Shown in pieces: positions 8,099 through 16,453 of a stretch of 64,000 bases of DNA; position 1 is the first letter of the stretch, and every line of letters starts with the position of its first letter. The stretch comes from Endozoicomonas ascidiicola (lineage in GTDB: Bacteria; Pseudomonadota; Gammaproteobacteria; Pseudomonadales; Endozoicomonadaceae). The notes below the pieces were generated by a model. That model worked only from the letters and a program-made list of their open reading frames with translations, searched no databases and had not been told where the DNA came from. The position numbers and the translations under genes are program-made. The stretch covers positions 673,190 to 737,189 of the forward strand of contig NZ_LUTV01000005.1 in assembly GCF_001646945.1 (NCBI RefSeq), written 5' to 3'.

Positions 8099-9466
8099 AT
8101 GAGAATTTACCCTAAACCACTGTCTATTGATCCTGAGGACATTTTCAAGCATGACTGCTTCGAAAGAGAACAGTTCTGCATTGAGCTAAATGCTTTGATT
8201 GAGTCCATCAATGAGCCTTTGGTCATCAACCTTGACGCACAATGGGGGGATGGAAAGACTACTTTCATCCAGCTATGGAGAGAATACCTGAAGGCGAGAC
8301 CAGACTCTGTCGAAACAATATACATCGATGCATTCGAGTACGATTACATCAGTGATCCATACATTGCGATAACTGGTTCAATATTGAAATCACTTCAAAC
8401 CAGCCTTAAGCAGCATATTTCACAAGAGAAAAGCAAGGAATTCAAAAACGCTGCACTAAATGTTGGTAAAGTTGTTCTATCTAAAAGCATTGGGCTTGGT
8501 CTAAAAGCTATAACACTCAATACCATAACGTCAGAAGACTTTAAGGATATTGAGAAAGACATAGGAGACACGCTGAAAAATAGTACGACAAGTTATCTCG
8601 AACAGAAACTTGAAAAAAACGAAGATGAGGCATCATTAACCCATTTCAGAGAGGTGCTTAAAAAAAGTGCTGAAGAGGTAAGACAATCTCAAGGCTTTCC
8701 TTTAGTTGTCATTATCGATGAACTGGACCGATGCAGACCAGATTATGCTTTGGAGGTTTTGGAAAAAGTTAAGCATCTATTTTGTGTAGATAATGTCGTC
8801 TTTGTTCTTTCTATGAATAATGAGCAAATAGAGGGATCTGTCAAAGGCATTTATGGTGCAGATATTAAGGCTAAAGACTATTTGCAGAAGTTCTACCATC
8901 TACACACGAGACTACCTAAGCAATATGGCTCGGGAAAATATAATGACAGGAATTTTGGAAATGACTTTGTAAAATACTGTCAGTCCATGAGTGAAAGGTT
9001 TGAACTTCTAAACACAAAAAGAGAAAAGGAAGCAGCAGATACGCTAAAGCTTGCTATATCTTCATTTGCAGAATTCTATGACCTTTCCTATAGGAAGATA
9101 GAAAAAGTCTACACAATATTAATGCCTTGCTGGCCAAGGATGCATACTTACGCATGGGACATAATTTCAATATCCGCATTATTTGCCGTCTGGAAACTAG
9201 AGCGTCCTGACCTTTATGAGAAGGCTAAAAGCAAATTCGTACTTTACGAGAGTCTCTATGAGGCAGCCGGGTTTGAAGATTTTTCTTCAGAGTATTATTC
9301 CAACTTCAACTTTGAGGCGGTAGAGAGCAGATTATCAATAATGTATGAAGGTAAATCTGATGAAGCGAATAGGCCAAGTATTGTTGGTGGCAGCTTATTT
9401 TCACCCGACGGTTTGCGGTCAATGATTATTAAAGACCTTGAAACCTTCAGATTTTCTAAAAGATAG
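8099..9466 (+). CDS. KAP family P-loop NTPase (candidate phage-defence accessory gene)
   Basis: A 455-aa KAP-type NTPase. Walker A is WGDGKTT (49-55), preceded by LVINLDAQ. Walker B is LVVIIDELDR (202-211), followed by the KAP-typical helix ending in VKHLF and FVLSMNNEQI. An FEYDY segment follows the first strand. KAP proteins are cytoplasmic or membrane-associated STAND-like ATPases; the plasmid F protein PifA, which excludes T7, belongs to this group. The gene is visibly richer in A/T than its neighbours, has its own promoter (8043-8071) and terminator (9541-9580), and sits between two head genes: the layout of a 'moron'. I chose ATG 8099 because GGAG lies 6 nt upstream; ATG 8087 in the same frame is possible. 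Defence is inferred. Confidence 0.82.
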   Translation: MRIYPKPLSIDPEDIFKHDCFEREQFCIELNALIESINEPLVINLDAQWGDGKTTFIQLWREYLKARPDSVETIYIDAFEYDYISDPYIAITGSILKSLQTSLKQHISQEKSKEFKNAALNVGKVVLSKSIGLGLKAITLNTITSEDFKDIEKDIGDTLKNSTTSYLEQKLEKNEDEASLTHFREVLKKSAEEVRQSQGFPLVVIIDELDRCRPDYALEVLEKVKHLFCVDNVVFVLSMNNEQIEGSVKGIYGADIKAKDYLQKFYHLHTRLPKQYGSGKYNDRNFGNDFVKYCQSMSERFELLNTKREKEAADTLKLAISSFAEFYDLSYRKIEKVYTILMPCWPRMHTYAWDIISISALFAVWKLERPDLYEKAKSKFVLYESLYEAAGFEDFSSEYYSNFNFEAVESRLSIMYEGKSDEANRPSIVGGSLFSPDGLRSMIIKDLETFRFSKR

Positions 9467-9469
9467 GAC

Positions 9470-9497
9470 GACACCCCGTTCCCTTTTACTGTCGCCC
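9470..9497 (+). repeat. Upstream repeat, copy 2 (ahead of the capsid gene)
   Basis: The second copy of GTTCCCTTTTACTGTCG (9478-9494), with the same flanking GACA and CC as at 1881-1908. It starts 4 bp after the KAP stop and lies upstream of the terminator and capsid gene. Confidence 0.5.
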
Positions 9498-9540
9498 CAT
9501 ACCTGAGAATCTGGAACCCTACCGACGAAGGCATTTTTAA

Positions 9541-9580
9541 AGCCCGGTGACTCTCCCGCAGAGTCCCGGGCTTTTTTTTT
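9541..9580 (+). terminator. Strong Rho-independent terminator before the capsid gene
   Basis: The stem AGCCCGGTGACTC / GAGTCCCGGGCT has a 7-nt loop and is followed by nine T (9572-9580), a textbook terminator. It ends the KAP transcript, and it would also stop late readthrough unless antitermination acts or the capsid has its own promoter. It excludes GTG 9547, which lies inside the stem, as the capsid start. Confidence 0.88.
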
Positions 9581-9609
9581 GTTACCAGGTCAACAGAGGG
9601 CAAGCTGGT

Positions 9610-12237
9610 GTGATTCGCAAACCAGAACGCAGAAAGCTCAGCGAACCGACCGAACTCAGTAAGCGCATACGGATTTTGTCCGATGCGCTTTCGCTGTCTG
9701 AATCAGAAAGCAGCGACGGCAATCCTCAATCCTGGGTCACTCTGACCCGCACCGGCAGCTTTTATCATCCGCAATACGGGCGCTTTGAACATACCCGTAA
9801 GCTGCTGGAAGACTTAATCAAGAATTTTGACAACGGCACCTACGGGCAAGACATCGCCATTGATGTTGCCCATAAGCCTGAAGACGGTGCCGCTGGCTAT
9901 ATCCGCAAACTGCGTCTGGACGGGGGCAAACTGCGGGGATTGGTAGAGTGGACCTCCTTCGGCGTGGATGCGGTGAAGAACAAGGGTTATCGCTACCTCT
10001 CGGTTGATTACACCGAAAACTACATCGACAACGAACAACGGAACGAACATGGCCCACTGCTTTTCGGTGCCGGTCTGGTGGTTCGTCCCCATGTGAAAGG
10101 ACTGGATCGTGTGGTGCTGGCGGAAGATCTCGACAGCAATATTCCCACCATTATCCCAGAACGAATCGCCAAAAAGCTCCAGGAGGAGAACACCATGAAA
10201 TTCGCACACCTTATCGCCGCCATGATGGCGATGTTTTCAGATAAAAAACTGGGTGAATCCATCCAGGCTCAATTCAAGCAGCTGGCCGAAACCATGCTCT
10301 CCAGCGTGGAAGACGAAGCCAAAGCAAAAATCATCATTGATACGCTGCAAAACGGCGCTATCAAACTGTCTGAAGAGTACGCGCAAAGCGGCAAAAGTGG
10401 CACCGTCACCATCAAGCTGGATGAAGCGCTGGCAGCTTTTAGCCGTTCTGCTGCTGATGGCAATCTTGATGATAAGGGCAAAACGAAAACGCTCTCGGAA
10501 GACGACGTTAAACGGCTATTAAAAGAAGCCAATGATGAAACTGCCGCCAACGCTCGCAAGCTGCAGGAATCCAGAGAAAACAAACAGAAAGTATTGGCAG
10601 AAGCCATCGATGCCGCCGAAGGGTTGGACGACGATGTAAAAGCCACGATCAAAAAAGAGCTGGGCGAACTGATCACACCAGAAATGAGCGATGATCAAAT
10701 CAAGGCCCTGGCCGAGCGTGAAATCAAACACGGTAACGAACAGGCTGCGGCCGTCAAACTGCAGGAGATGGGATTCAATGTCACCACTCCCCGTGGTCAG
10801 GTTCAGGTCAGCGGTGGTTTGTCCACTGAAGCTATCCGTCTGCAATCTGTTCAGCACGAACAGCTGCGCACTACCAGTGCGTTTATGAATGGTCAGATTC
10901 AACTGGCGGAAGACAAGAACCTTTCACACTTTACCCGTGAAGTGTTGCGCGTCTTTGATTCCGTCAACGCTCCCCAGATCAGTGAAGCGGTTCGCACTCT
11001 CGCTGAAGGTGGCCCCACTAACATCAATCACACCGATCTGCCGGTTGGCTTCCAGCGCGAAGTGATCCGCGAAGCGTATTCAGATATGAATGTGCTGCAA
11101 CTGGTCAGTACATTTGTTGATCCAACAGCAACCGTTGCTACTCAGATTCCTTACGAGCAGCGCAACACAGGTGGCCTGACTCACAGCGGCATCGTTTCTG
11201 AAAGAGGGGCGATTCCTAAAGTCGGTGTTCAGCAGCGTATGTACACTGCGTACATCAACGCAATGAAACTGGCAGTTGATGTTTCTAACGAAGTGGCACA
11301 CTTCAGCAAAACTTCTGGCATTAACTGGGATGCCTGGGGCCGCAATCTGGCCAGTGCTTCCCGCCTGGTTAAAGAGATCCTCTGCCGTCGCATTGCCAAC
11401 GAAATGCAACGGGCTTCCGATGCCTACAATGCAGCGTCTGTTTCTGACGAGACACTGACCATTGAAGCTGGTGTTTATAAAACTGATAAGTTCCCGATTG
11501 TTCGGGAAAAGCAGGTGTATGACCTTCAGGGCACTCCGGTTGGTAATGCACAGAATGCCATCGTCGTAAAAGACGGCAGCACACCATTGGCGGCTTTCGA
11601 TGGTTCCGGCAAGCAGGACGCAGGCACCTACTACGCAGTGGTGAACTACAACCTTGGCTATATCAGTATTGTTAACCAGCATGGCCAGGTTAAAACACCA
11701 TCCGGCACAGTCAAGGGCAGCTACAGCTACGCTACCAACGTTATCAAGGTAGATTCCGATGTGCCTGATGGCATCACTCAGGAAATTCATCTCAACAAGC
11801 TGATTCAGGCCATTGGTGGTCGTAAGGCCATGATGTCTTCTGAGCGTTTTGTTGCTCCCAACTTTATGTTGATGAGCCCAACCCTCAACGACACCTGCAC
11901 CAACGCCGAGCAGTTCACCTATCAGGCCAAGCGGGATGGTTCAAACACCAGCGCCGATGGTGACCTGACCACCGTGAAGGGAATTCCTGCTTTTGGTACC
12001 AATGCCCCCGGCATTGATCTGGGCGACGAGCGTATCCTTCTCGGTCAGCGTGGTGTTACCAGCTATACCGTGGCCAAGCCCTGGCAGATGTCCGAGCCAG
12101 TAGAAGCCCGGGACGAAAAAGGCCAGCTGATCGGCGGTAAAGAAAGCTATGGCGAAGAGTACAACGCCATTGATACACCGCCCGCGCTGAACGAGCGTTA
12201 CACCTCGGTGCTGTTTTACAGCAAGAGCAATCGCTAA
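9610..12237 (+). CDS. Fused prohead protease - scaffold - major capsid protein
   Basis: A long 875-aa head protein. Residues about 1-190 resemble the Mu gpI-type prohead protease (WVTLTRTGSFYHP, IAIDVAHKPEDGAAGYI, GYRYLSVDYT). Residues about 195-410 are charged and helical, like a scaffold. Residues about 430-875 look like an HK97-fold capsid, with IPYEQRNTGG, MKLAVDVSNEVAHFS and a conserved-looking C-terminus. I placed the start at GTG 9610 (GAGGG 9 nt upstream). A strong in-frame internal site, AGGAGG at 10181-10186 and ATG at 10195, would yield a 680-aa scaffold-capsid product, as in lambda C/Nu3 nested genes. Confidence 0.72.
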   Translation: MIRKPERRKLSEPTELSKRIRILSDALSLSESESSDGNPQSWVTLTRTGSFYHPQYGRFEHTRKLLEDLIKNFDNGTYGQDIAIDVAHKPEDGAAGYIRKLRLDGGKLRGLVEWTSFGVDAVKNKGYRYLSVDYTENYIDNEQRNEHGPLLFGAGLVVRPHVKGLDRVVLAEDLDSNIPTIIPERIAKKLQEENTMKFAHLIAAMMAMFSDKKLGESIQAQFKQLAETMLSSVEDEAKAKIIIDTLQNGAIKLSEEYAQSGKSGTVTIKLDEALAAFSRSAADGNLDDKGKTKTLSEDDVKRLLKEANDETAANARKLQESRENKQKVLAEAIDAAEGLDDDVKATIKKELGELITPEMSDDQIKALAEREIKHGNEQAAAVKLQEMGFNVTTPRGQVQVSGGLSTEAIRLQSVQHEQLRTTSAFMNGQIQLAEDKNLSHFTREVLRVFDSVNAPQISEAVRTLAEGGPTNINHTDLPVGFQREVIREAYSDMNVLQLVSTFVDPTATVATQIPYEQRNTGGLTHSGIVSERGAIPKVGVQQRMYTAYINAMKLAVDVSNEVAHFSKTSGINWDAWGRNLASASRLVKEILCRRIANEMQRASDAYNAASVSDETLTIEAGVYKTDKFPIVREKQVYDLQGTPVGNAQNAIVVKDGSTPLAAFDGSGKQDAGTYYAVVNYNLGYISIVNQHGQVKTPSGTVKGSYSYATNVIKVDSDVPDGITQEIHLNKLIQAIGGRKAMMSSERFVAPNFMLMSPTLNDTCTNAEQFTYQAKRDGSNTSADGDLTTVKGIPAFGTNAPGIDLGDERILLGQRGVTSYTVAKPWQMSEPVEARDEKGQLIGGKESYGEEYNAIDTPPALNERYTSVLFYSKSNR

Positions 12238-12274
12238 CCCTTTTTTACTAACGCCAAAGGACTGGCAGGCATGC

Positions 12275-12298
12275 CCCAACCCCTTCCCCGGGGTTGGG
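12275..12298 (+). other. GC-rich hairpin downstream of the capsid gene
   Basis: A perfect 9-bp stem CCCAACCCC / GGGGTTGGG with a 6-nt loop lies 37 nt past the capsid stop and 30 nt before the next start. There is no T run, so it is more likely to protect the 3' end of the abundant capsid mRNA or limit readthrough than to act as a full terminator. Confidence 0.4.
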
Positions 12299-12328
12299 TA
12301 ACTCCCAATAGAATAAGGACCCGGAGCC

Positions 12329-12814
12329 ATGAGAATTCCTTACGAAAACAAAACAGAAAAAGCTCAGCATCTCGGCAGTGTCACTGTTCCGCCTGGGGAA
12401 ACCCGTATGGTTGAATCCTCGTATATTCTGGCCAGAACCAACCAGGAAGATCGACAGGACGCGCCAAAATCGTCATCTGCTGAAACGGTCTGGAGCCTTG
12501 AAGAGTTCGTCAAACAGAATCAGGCAGAAGAAATCAAACAACTGCCCGAGCTCACTAATGAGCAGTTTGCCGCCGTGGTAGAGCATTACCAAACCAACAA
12601 GCCACCCAAGAAACTGGAAGCCGCGCTCCCTGTTGAAGCGGAAGCCCGCAAAGCGCAAGCAGAAGCGGATGAATTCGCCGCCACACTCAAGGCCATGAGC
12701 GACGAAGAGCTTCAAGGTGAGCTGATGGCTCATGCAGAAGACGAAGGTCGTCTGGCCATGATTCAGCATGAGCTGAGTGTTCGTGGTGAAGCTGACAGCG
12801 ACGGTCAGGAGTAA
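12329..12814 (+). CDS. Phage protein of unknown function (post-capsid)
   Basis: A 161-aa acidic, helical protein directly after the capsid. The N-terminal 30 residues (KAQHLGSVTVPPGETRMVE) form a short beta-type domain seen in small proteins at this position in Mu-like phages. The rest is Glu/Ala-rich with a likely coiled coil (about 85-150). GGAG lies 6 nt before the ATG. It may be a head-completion or decoration protein, but no known family is clear. Confidence 0.5.
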   Translation: MRIPYENKTEKAQHLGSVTVPPGETRMVESSYILARTNQEDRQDAPKSSSAETVWSLEEFVKQNQAEEIKQLPELTNEQFAAVVEHYQTNKPPKKLEAALPVEAEARKAQAEADEFAATLKAMSDEELQGELMAHAEDEGRLAMIQHELSVRGEADSDGQE

Positions 12815-12820
12815 ACCAAA

Positions 12821-13216
12821 ATGAGCGATTCTCCCTGGCCTAACTTTTCTTACGGTGAGCTGGCTTGCAAATGTGGCAGCTGTTCACCTGAGTCGGGCAA
12901 GCAGATCAGCCCGGAGTTGATGGAGCAGGTTCAGGAATTACGGAATCGCTGCGGTTTTCCCTTTGCCATCAGTTCCGCTTACCGCTGCAAAAACCATCCA
13001 ACGGAAGCCAGAAAGAAAAACCCCGGTACTCATAGCCAAGGGGTTGCTGTGGATATTCTGGTCAGTGGTCAGCAGGCACACCATTTACTGCGGGAAGCAA
13101 CCCGTATGAGTTGCTTTACCGGGATTGGTGTTAGCCAGAAAGGTGATCATGGTCGTCGGTTTATTCATCTGGATATTTCCCGTGTTGGAAATCGTCCGTG
13201 GGTTTGGAGCTATTGA
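12821..13216 (+). CDS. M15-family peptidase (probable endolysin)
   Basis: A 131-aa zinc D-Ala-D-Ala carboxypeptidase-like protein. It has SSAYRCKNH, then H71-x6-D78 (HSQGVAVD) and H116-L117-D118 (FIHLD), the metal-binding His/Asp/His pattern of M15 enzymes, and ends in RPWVWSY as related phage peptidases do. It probably cuts peptidoglycan cross-links at lysis. The holin-like gene 2 nt downstream supports a lysis role. There is no signal peptide, so export would rely on the holin. Confidence 0.82.
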   Translation: MSDSPWPNFSYGELACKCGSCSPESGKQISPELMEQVQELRNRCGFPFAISSAYRCKNHPTEARKKNPGTHSQGVAVDILVSGQQAHHLLREATRMSCFTGIGVSQKGDHGRRFIHLDISRVGNRPWVWSY

Positions 13217-13217
13217 T

Positions 13218-13691
13218 ATGGGTTTTCTTGGAAAACTGGCCAAGACACTCACCGGAGGCTTGGCAGAAGAGATTTTCAGCACAGTGAAAGATTACTTTCC
13301 TCCATCTATGTCGGAGAAAGAAAAGTCACAAGTGCAAATGGCTTTGCAGAATCTTCAGGATAAACGCGAAGCCAGGGCAGAACAGGCAACGTCTGAAGCT
13401 GCTCAGGAGTTTAATCAAAGAATCAAGGATCTTGAAGGCACTGCTGCTGACTTGAAAGTTATTCCAGTTTTGGGCCCGATTATTATTTTTCTTAGGGGGT
13501 GCCAGCGACCTGTCTGGGGTTTCCTTTGCATGTATCTGGATTTCAAGTGGTTCAGCAGCTGGGAACTAACAGAGCAACAACAAACAGCAATGATCGTTAT
13601 TAATTTGCTGGTGCTTGGTTTTTTGTTTGGTGAAAGAACCGTCAAAAACCTTATGCCACTCATTGTCAAAATCTGGGGCAAGGATAAGTAA
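13218..13691 (+). CDS. Holin-like membrane protein (3TM type)
   Basis: A 157-aa protein with an amphipathic N-terminus, a central coiled-coil stretch rich in Glu/Gln/Arg (about 30-75), and two to three hydrophobic segments (about 80-100, 102-115 and 121-145). This layout resembles the 3TM phage holins linked to gene transfer agents. It starts at ATG 13218, 2 nt after the endolysin stop, and its stop overlaps the next start. Position beside an endolysin is the best evidence of function. Confidence 0.6.
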   Translation: MGFLGKLAKTLTGGLAEEIFSTVKDYFPPSMSEKEKSQVQMALQNLQDKREARAEQATSEAAQEFNQRIKDLEGTAADLKVIPVLGPIIIFLRGCQRPVWGFLCMYLDFKWFSSWELTEQQQTAMIVINLLVLGFLFGERTVKNLMPLIVKIWGKDK

Positions 13692-13921
13692 TGGAATTCT
13701 GGGATGCACTCGTAGCACTAATGCCGTTAATTCTGTTCATCGGTGGGCTGTTGCTGGCATGGAATGTTTTCCTGTTCACCCAGCTCTACAACCTGAAGAT
13801 GAAAGTAGCTGAAGAGTACATTCCAGAACAGAAGATTCGTGCGCTCCTGCAAGACATGGAAAACCGCATTGAAACCAAGCTTGATCTTGTATTAAAGCTA
13901 CTGGAGGGGCGCCATGACTGA
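13691..13921 (+). CDS. Small membrane protein, possible spanin or holin partner
   Basis: A 76-aa protein with one strong transmembrane segment (about residues 10-30, LMPLILFIGGLLLAWNVFLF), then a charged coiled-coil C-terminal domain ending in LLEGRHD. It overlaps the upstream holin-like gene by 1 nt and the next gene by 8 nt. An N-terminal anchor plus helical periplasmic domain fits an i-spanin or antiholin, but no signature settles it. Confidence 0.5.
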   Translation: MEFWDALVALMPLILFIGGLLLAWNVFLFTQLYNLKMKVAEEYIPEQKIRALLQDMENRIETKLDLVLKLLEGRHD

Positions 13922-14528
13922 TATGTCCCTCCAATCCCTCAAAGAAGATTTAAAAGCCTCTCTGACTGATTCTGCCGAGTATCTGGAAGATATGCTCGAG
14001 CAGCTTCTTACTCTGGCGGCGGCAGAGCTGGCACGTTTCAAACACTACACCCGCCACAGCTTTGTTACTCTGCAACAGGGCGTCACTGTCTACGATGCCC
14101 CTGCCGATCTGATCGGTTTTAAATGTCACAGCTGGGGATTAGCACAGCGCCAGATGTATCAGCCCTGGCAGCCTGGTTATCCACAACGGTTGCCAACGGT
14201 ATCCATCACCGGTGGAAAAACGAAACAGCTGGCTCTTTCATTTCCGCCCGATCATGTGTTGATGGGACAAGCGGGCTGCCGGTTTGATTATCAATACTAC
14301 GCCCGTCATGTATTGAGTGAGAGCACAGAAGAAACCACAGTACCGGAATCCGAAAGAGATCTGCTATTACTCCGGGCCCAGGCAGAAGCCATGAAGATTC
14401 TGTCGATCCGCTATTCAGATAAAACCATCAGCAGCAAGCAAATGGTTTCCGGCGCAACAAAAATAGGCACACCGGCAGCACTCTATAAAGAATTCCTGAA
14501 CGACTTTGAGCGGAGGGCATCATGCTAA
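13914..14528 (+). CDS. Putative head-tail connector / adaptor protein
   Basis: A 204-aa cytoplasmic protein after the lysis genes and before a gp10-like gene. It begins with a helical acidic segment. Its C-terminal third has PESERDLLLLRAQAEAM followed by a helical region with TISSKQMVSGATKIGTP, reminiscent of adaptor proteins that dock on the portal. No decisive motif is visible and the call rests on place and size. Confidence 0.45.
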   Translation: MTDMSLQSLKEDLKASLTDSAEYLEDMLEQLLTLAAAELARFKHYTRHSFVTLQQGVTVYDAPADLIGFKCHSWGLAQRQMYQPWQPGYPQRLPTVSITGGKTKQLALSFPPDHVLMGQAGCRFDYQYYARHVLSESTEETTVPESERDLLLLRAQAEAMKILSIRYSDKTISSKQMVSGATKIGTPAALYKEFLNDFERRASC

Positions 14529-15019
14529 GAGCTCTCTCTATCGATGTCTTAAACGATGAACAATTTCGTAGAGCTCTGGAGCAGGCCCCCGAGACGCTGC
14601 GCAAGCACCTTAAAAAGAGCGTAGGTCGTGGTGGTCAGGAAGCCGCCAGAGAACTGAAGCGCAACGCACCCAAAGCCCACAGCACACTGGTAAACAGCAT
14701 CCGCAGTGCGCGGGATGGTGAGCTGACTGCCATTGCTGCACCCAATACTGATTACGCCGCATTTATAAATAACGGTTCTCAGCCCGGTGGCGCACCGCCA
14801 CTGCAGGCATTGATTGACTGGATCAGGGTAAAAGGCATCACTCCGAACAATCCCGCCCATGATCAGCGTGACTTAGCGTTTATGATTCGCCGTTCCATTG
14901 CCCGCAATGGTATTAAGCCACAGCCGTTTAATGATGAAGCGGCAGAAAAAATCACCCCTCGTATTGAGCAACTGTTGCGGCAGTCCGTCACCAACGCACT
15001 GGCGGAGGTGGGCTTATGA
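14522..15019 (+). CDS. HK97 gp10 / Mu G-like virion morphogenesis protein
   Basis: A 165-aa protein with features of the HK97-gp10 tail-completion family: a basic helical N-terminus with GRGGQEAARELKRNAPK, the middle segment APNTDYAAFINNGSQPGG, and a C-terminal part with KPQPFNDEAAEKI. Such proteins help join head and tail. It overlaps both neighbours by a few nt, so it belongs to a tightly coupled operon. Confidence 0.6.
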   Translation: MLRALSIDVLNDEQFRRALEQAPETLRKHLKKSVGRGGQEAARELKRNAPKAHSTLVNSIRSARDGELTAIAAPNTDYAAFINNGSQPGGAPPLQALIDWIRVKGITPNNPAHDQRDLAFMIRRSIARNGIKPQPFNDEAAEKITPRIEQLLRQSVTNALAEVGL

Positions 15020-15558
15020 ATATGACCGATCAGGTGATGGAAGAGCTGCGCACCAATCTCGAAGCCTATGTGCATCAAACCGATCCGGAGCAACTGGTGA
15101 CCAGAGAATGGCGCGACCGGGATCATTATAAAAAAGAACAGCGAAACATCGGTATTCATGCCCTGCTCTACCGGGGTGAAATGTCATCGGACAATCCCTA
15201 CGCCAGCACCATCAAAGTGCTGATTTATGGCTTAACCCGTGTTCACCAGAAAAACGGCGATGGCCTGCAGCTGGAACAACAGGAACTGGCCATGATTCAA
15301 CAGCTCAAGGGTTTTACCCAGAGTGATGCCGGCGCCCTGGTGCGGATTAACAACATTGTCACCAGCCTGCAGGTGGAATGCCCTGAAGGTTGGTACATGG
15401 CGGAATGCGAATACGGCCCTTTAGATCTCAGCATCAATGAAAACCGCTGGGACGATGGACGAGAGTTTACCGGCAATATGTACGCCAGCCGGGAACCGGA
15501 AATCGGCGCAGCCCATAAAGACGACTACACCCATCTGCTGGAGAACGACCATGATTGA
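15016..15558 (+). CDS. Phage tail-region protein, possible tail terminator
   Basis: A 180-aa protein between the gp10-like gene and baseplate protein V. It has mixed alpha/beta character, with an acidic C-terminus that overlaps the V start by 8 nt. Size and place match the tail terminator or Mu gp37-type proteins of contractile-tailed phages, but I recognise no motif. Confidence 0.4.
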   Translation: MNMTDQVMEELRTNLEAYVHQTDPEQLVTREWRDRDHYKKEQRNIGIHALLYRGEMSSDNPYASTIKVLIYGLTRVHQKNGDGLQLEQQELAMIQQLKGFTQSDAGALVRINNIVTSLQVECPEGWYMAECEYGPLDLSINENRWDDGREFTGNMYASREPEIGAAHKDDYTHLLENDHD

Positions 15559-16099
15559 TCTGGCAGACATTAATCAGCGTCTGGAAAAGCTGCTGGAAAC
15601 CGGCACCATCGATGAGGTGAAGTTAAACCCTCTGCGCTATCGGGTGAAGTTTTCCAGCTCAAGGCAAAGCTATTGGCTTCGCCATGGTTTTCAGCGTATG
15701 GCCAGTTCTGCCAGTTGGGACCCTTACGTAAAAGGTGAGCAAGTATTGTGTGCCCGCCCCGGTGGCGGTCGTCAGGGTGTGGTGATCTGCGCGGTGGATT
15801 CCGATCAGCACGGCCAGCACAGCAACTCCCCTGATGTATTCCGTCGTGATATGCCAGATGGTGCAATGTTTGAGTACAACAGCAAAAGTCATCAGCTCAA
15901 TATCACGTTGCCAGCTGCCGCAACCACCAACTTTATCAGCCAGGGCGGCATCAACATGAAAGGCCCGCTGGCTGTAGATGGCCCGATCACCTCCACCAAA
16001 GACATCACCGACAAAAAATCCTCTATGGATGATATGCGGGACACCTATAACACCCACGCCACAGGCAATCATGTTCCCCCAGCTCCGGAGATGACTTGA
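15551..16099 (+). CDS. V: Phage baseplate assembly protein V (spike)
   Basis: A 182-aa homologue of P2 gpV. The N-terminal half contains an OB-fold-like part (KLNPLRYRVKF..., WDPYVKGEQVLC). The C-terminal half has the repetitive beta pattern of the spike (MFEYNSKSHQLNITLP, INMKGPLAVDGPITSTKDI). It would form the trimeric membrane-piercing tip of the tail. I chose ATG 15551 from the reading of the family N-terminus and its overlap with the upstream gene. It is followed without a gap by W, J and I, the P2 gene order. Confidence 0.82.
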   Translation: MIDLADINQRLEKLLETGTIDEVKLNPLRYRVKFSSSRQSYWLRHGFQRMASSASWDPYVKGEQVLCARPGGGRQGVVICAVDSDQHGQHSNSPDVFRRDMPDGAMFEYNSKSHQLNITLPAAATTNFISQGGINMKGPLAVDGPITSTKDITDKKSSMDDMRDTYNTHATGNHVPPAPEMT

Positions 16100-16453
16100 A
16101 TGGCCATCGGTACCCATGAAATCACCGGTAAAAAAATCACCGGCTTGCAGGAACTGAAGCAACGCATTCAGCGCCTGTTCCGTACCCGCAAAGGTACTCT
16201 GGTGATCAAGCGTACCTACGGTTCGGATATGCCAAAACAGGTGGATAGAAAAATCGTGCCCGGCTACCGGTTAGATGTGTACGCAGAAGCGGCGGAAACA
16301 CTGGCCAACCCGGTCAACGAGATTAACGACGAATTCAAACTGCACCAGACGCATATGGCCATTGATAACGAAACCGGCGATGTATCGCTGATATTGAAAG
16401 GTGAATACCTGGTGGATGGTCGGGTCGTGACTCTGGAGGGCATCGGTTTATGA
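16100..16453 (+). CDS. W: Baseplate wedge protein W (gp25-like)
   Basis: A 117-aa gp25-like wedge component. TGLQELKQRIQRLFRTRKGT, with YGSDMP immediately after, is the typical arrangement in this family, where an N-terminal helix precedes a small alpha/beta domain. It starts 1 nt after V stops and overlaps J by 4 nt. Confidence 0.85.
   Translation: MAIGTHEITGKKITGLQELKQRIQRLFRTRKGTLVIKRTYGSDMPKQVDRKIVPGYRLDVYAEAAETLANPVNEINDEFKLHQTHMAIDNETGDVSLILKGEYLVDGRVVTLEGIGL

Noticed and set aside
9547..9609. GTG 9547 as start of the capsid fusion gene
   Set aside because: It lies within the stem of a strong terminator and the codons to 9609 include the T run; GTG 9610 with GAGGG upstream is better.
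11080..11790. 236-codon open frame antisense to the capsid gene
   Set aside because: It mirrors the capsid codon pattern, has no ribosome site and no family resemblance.
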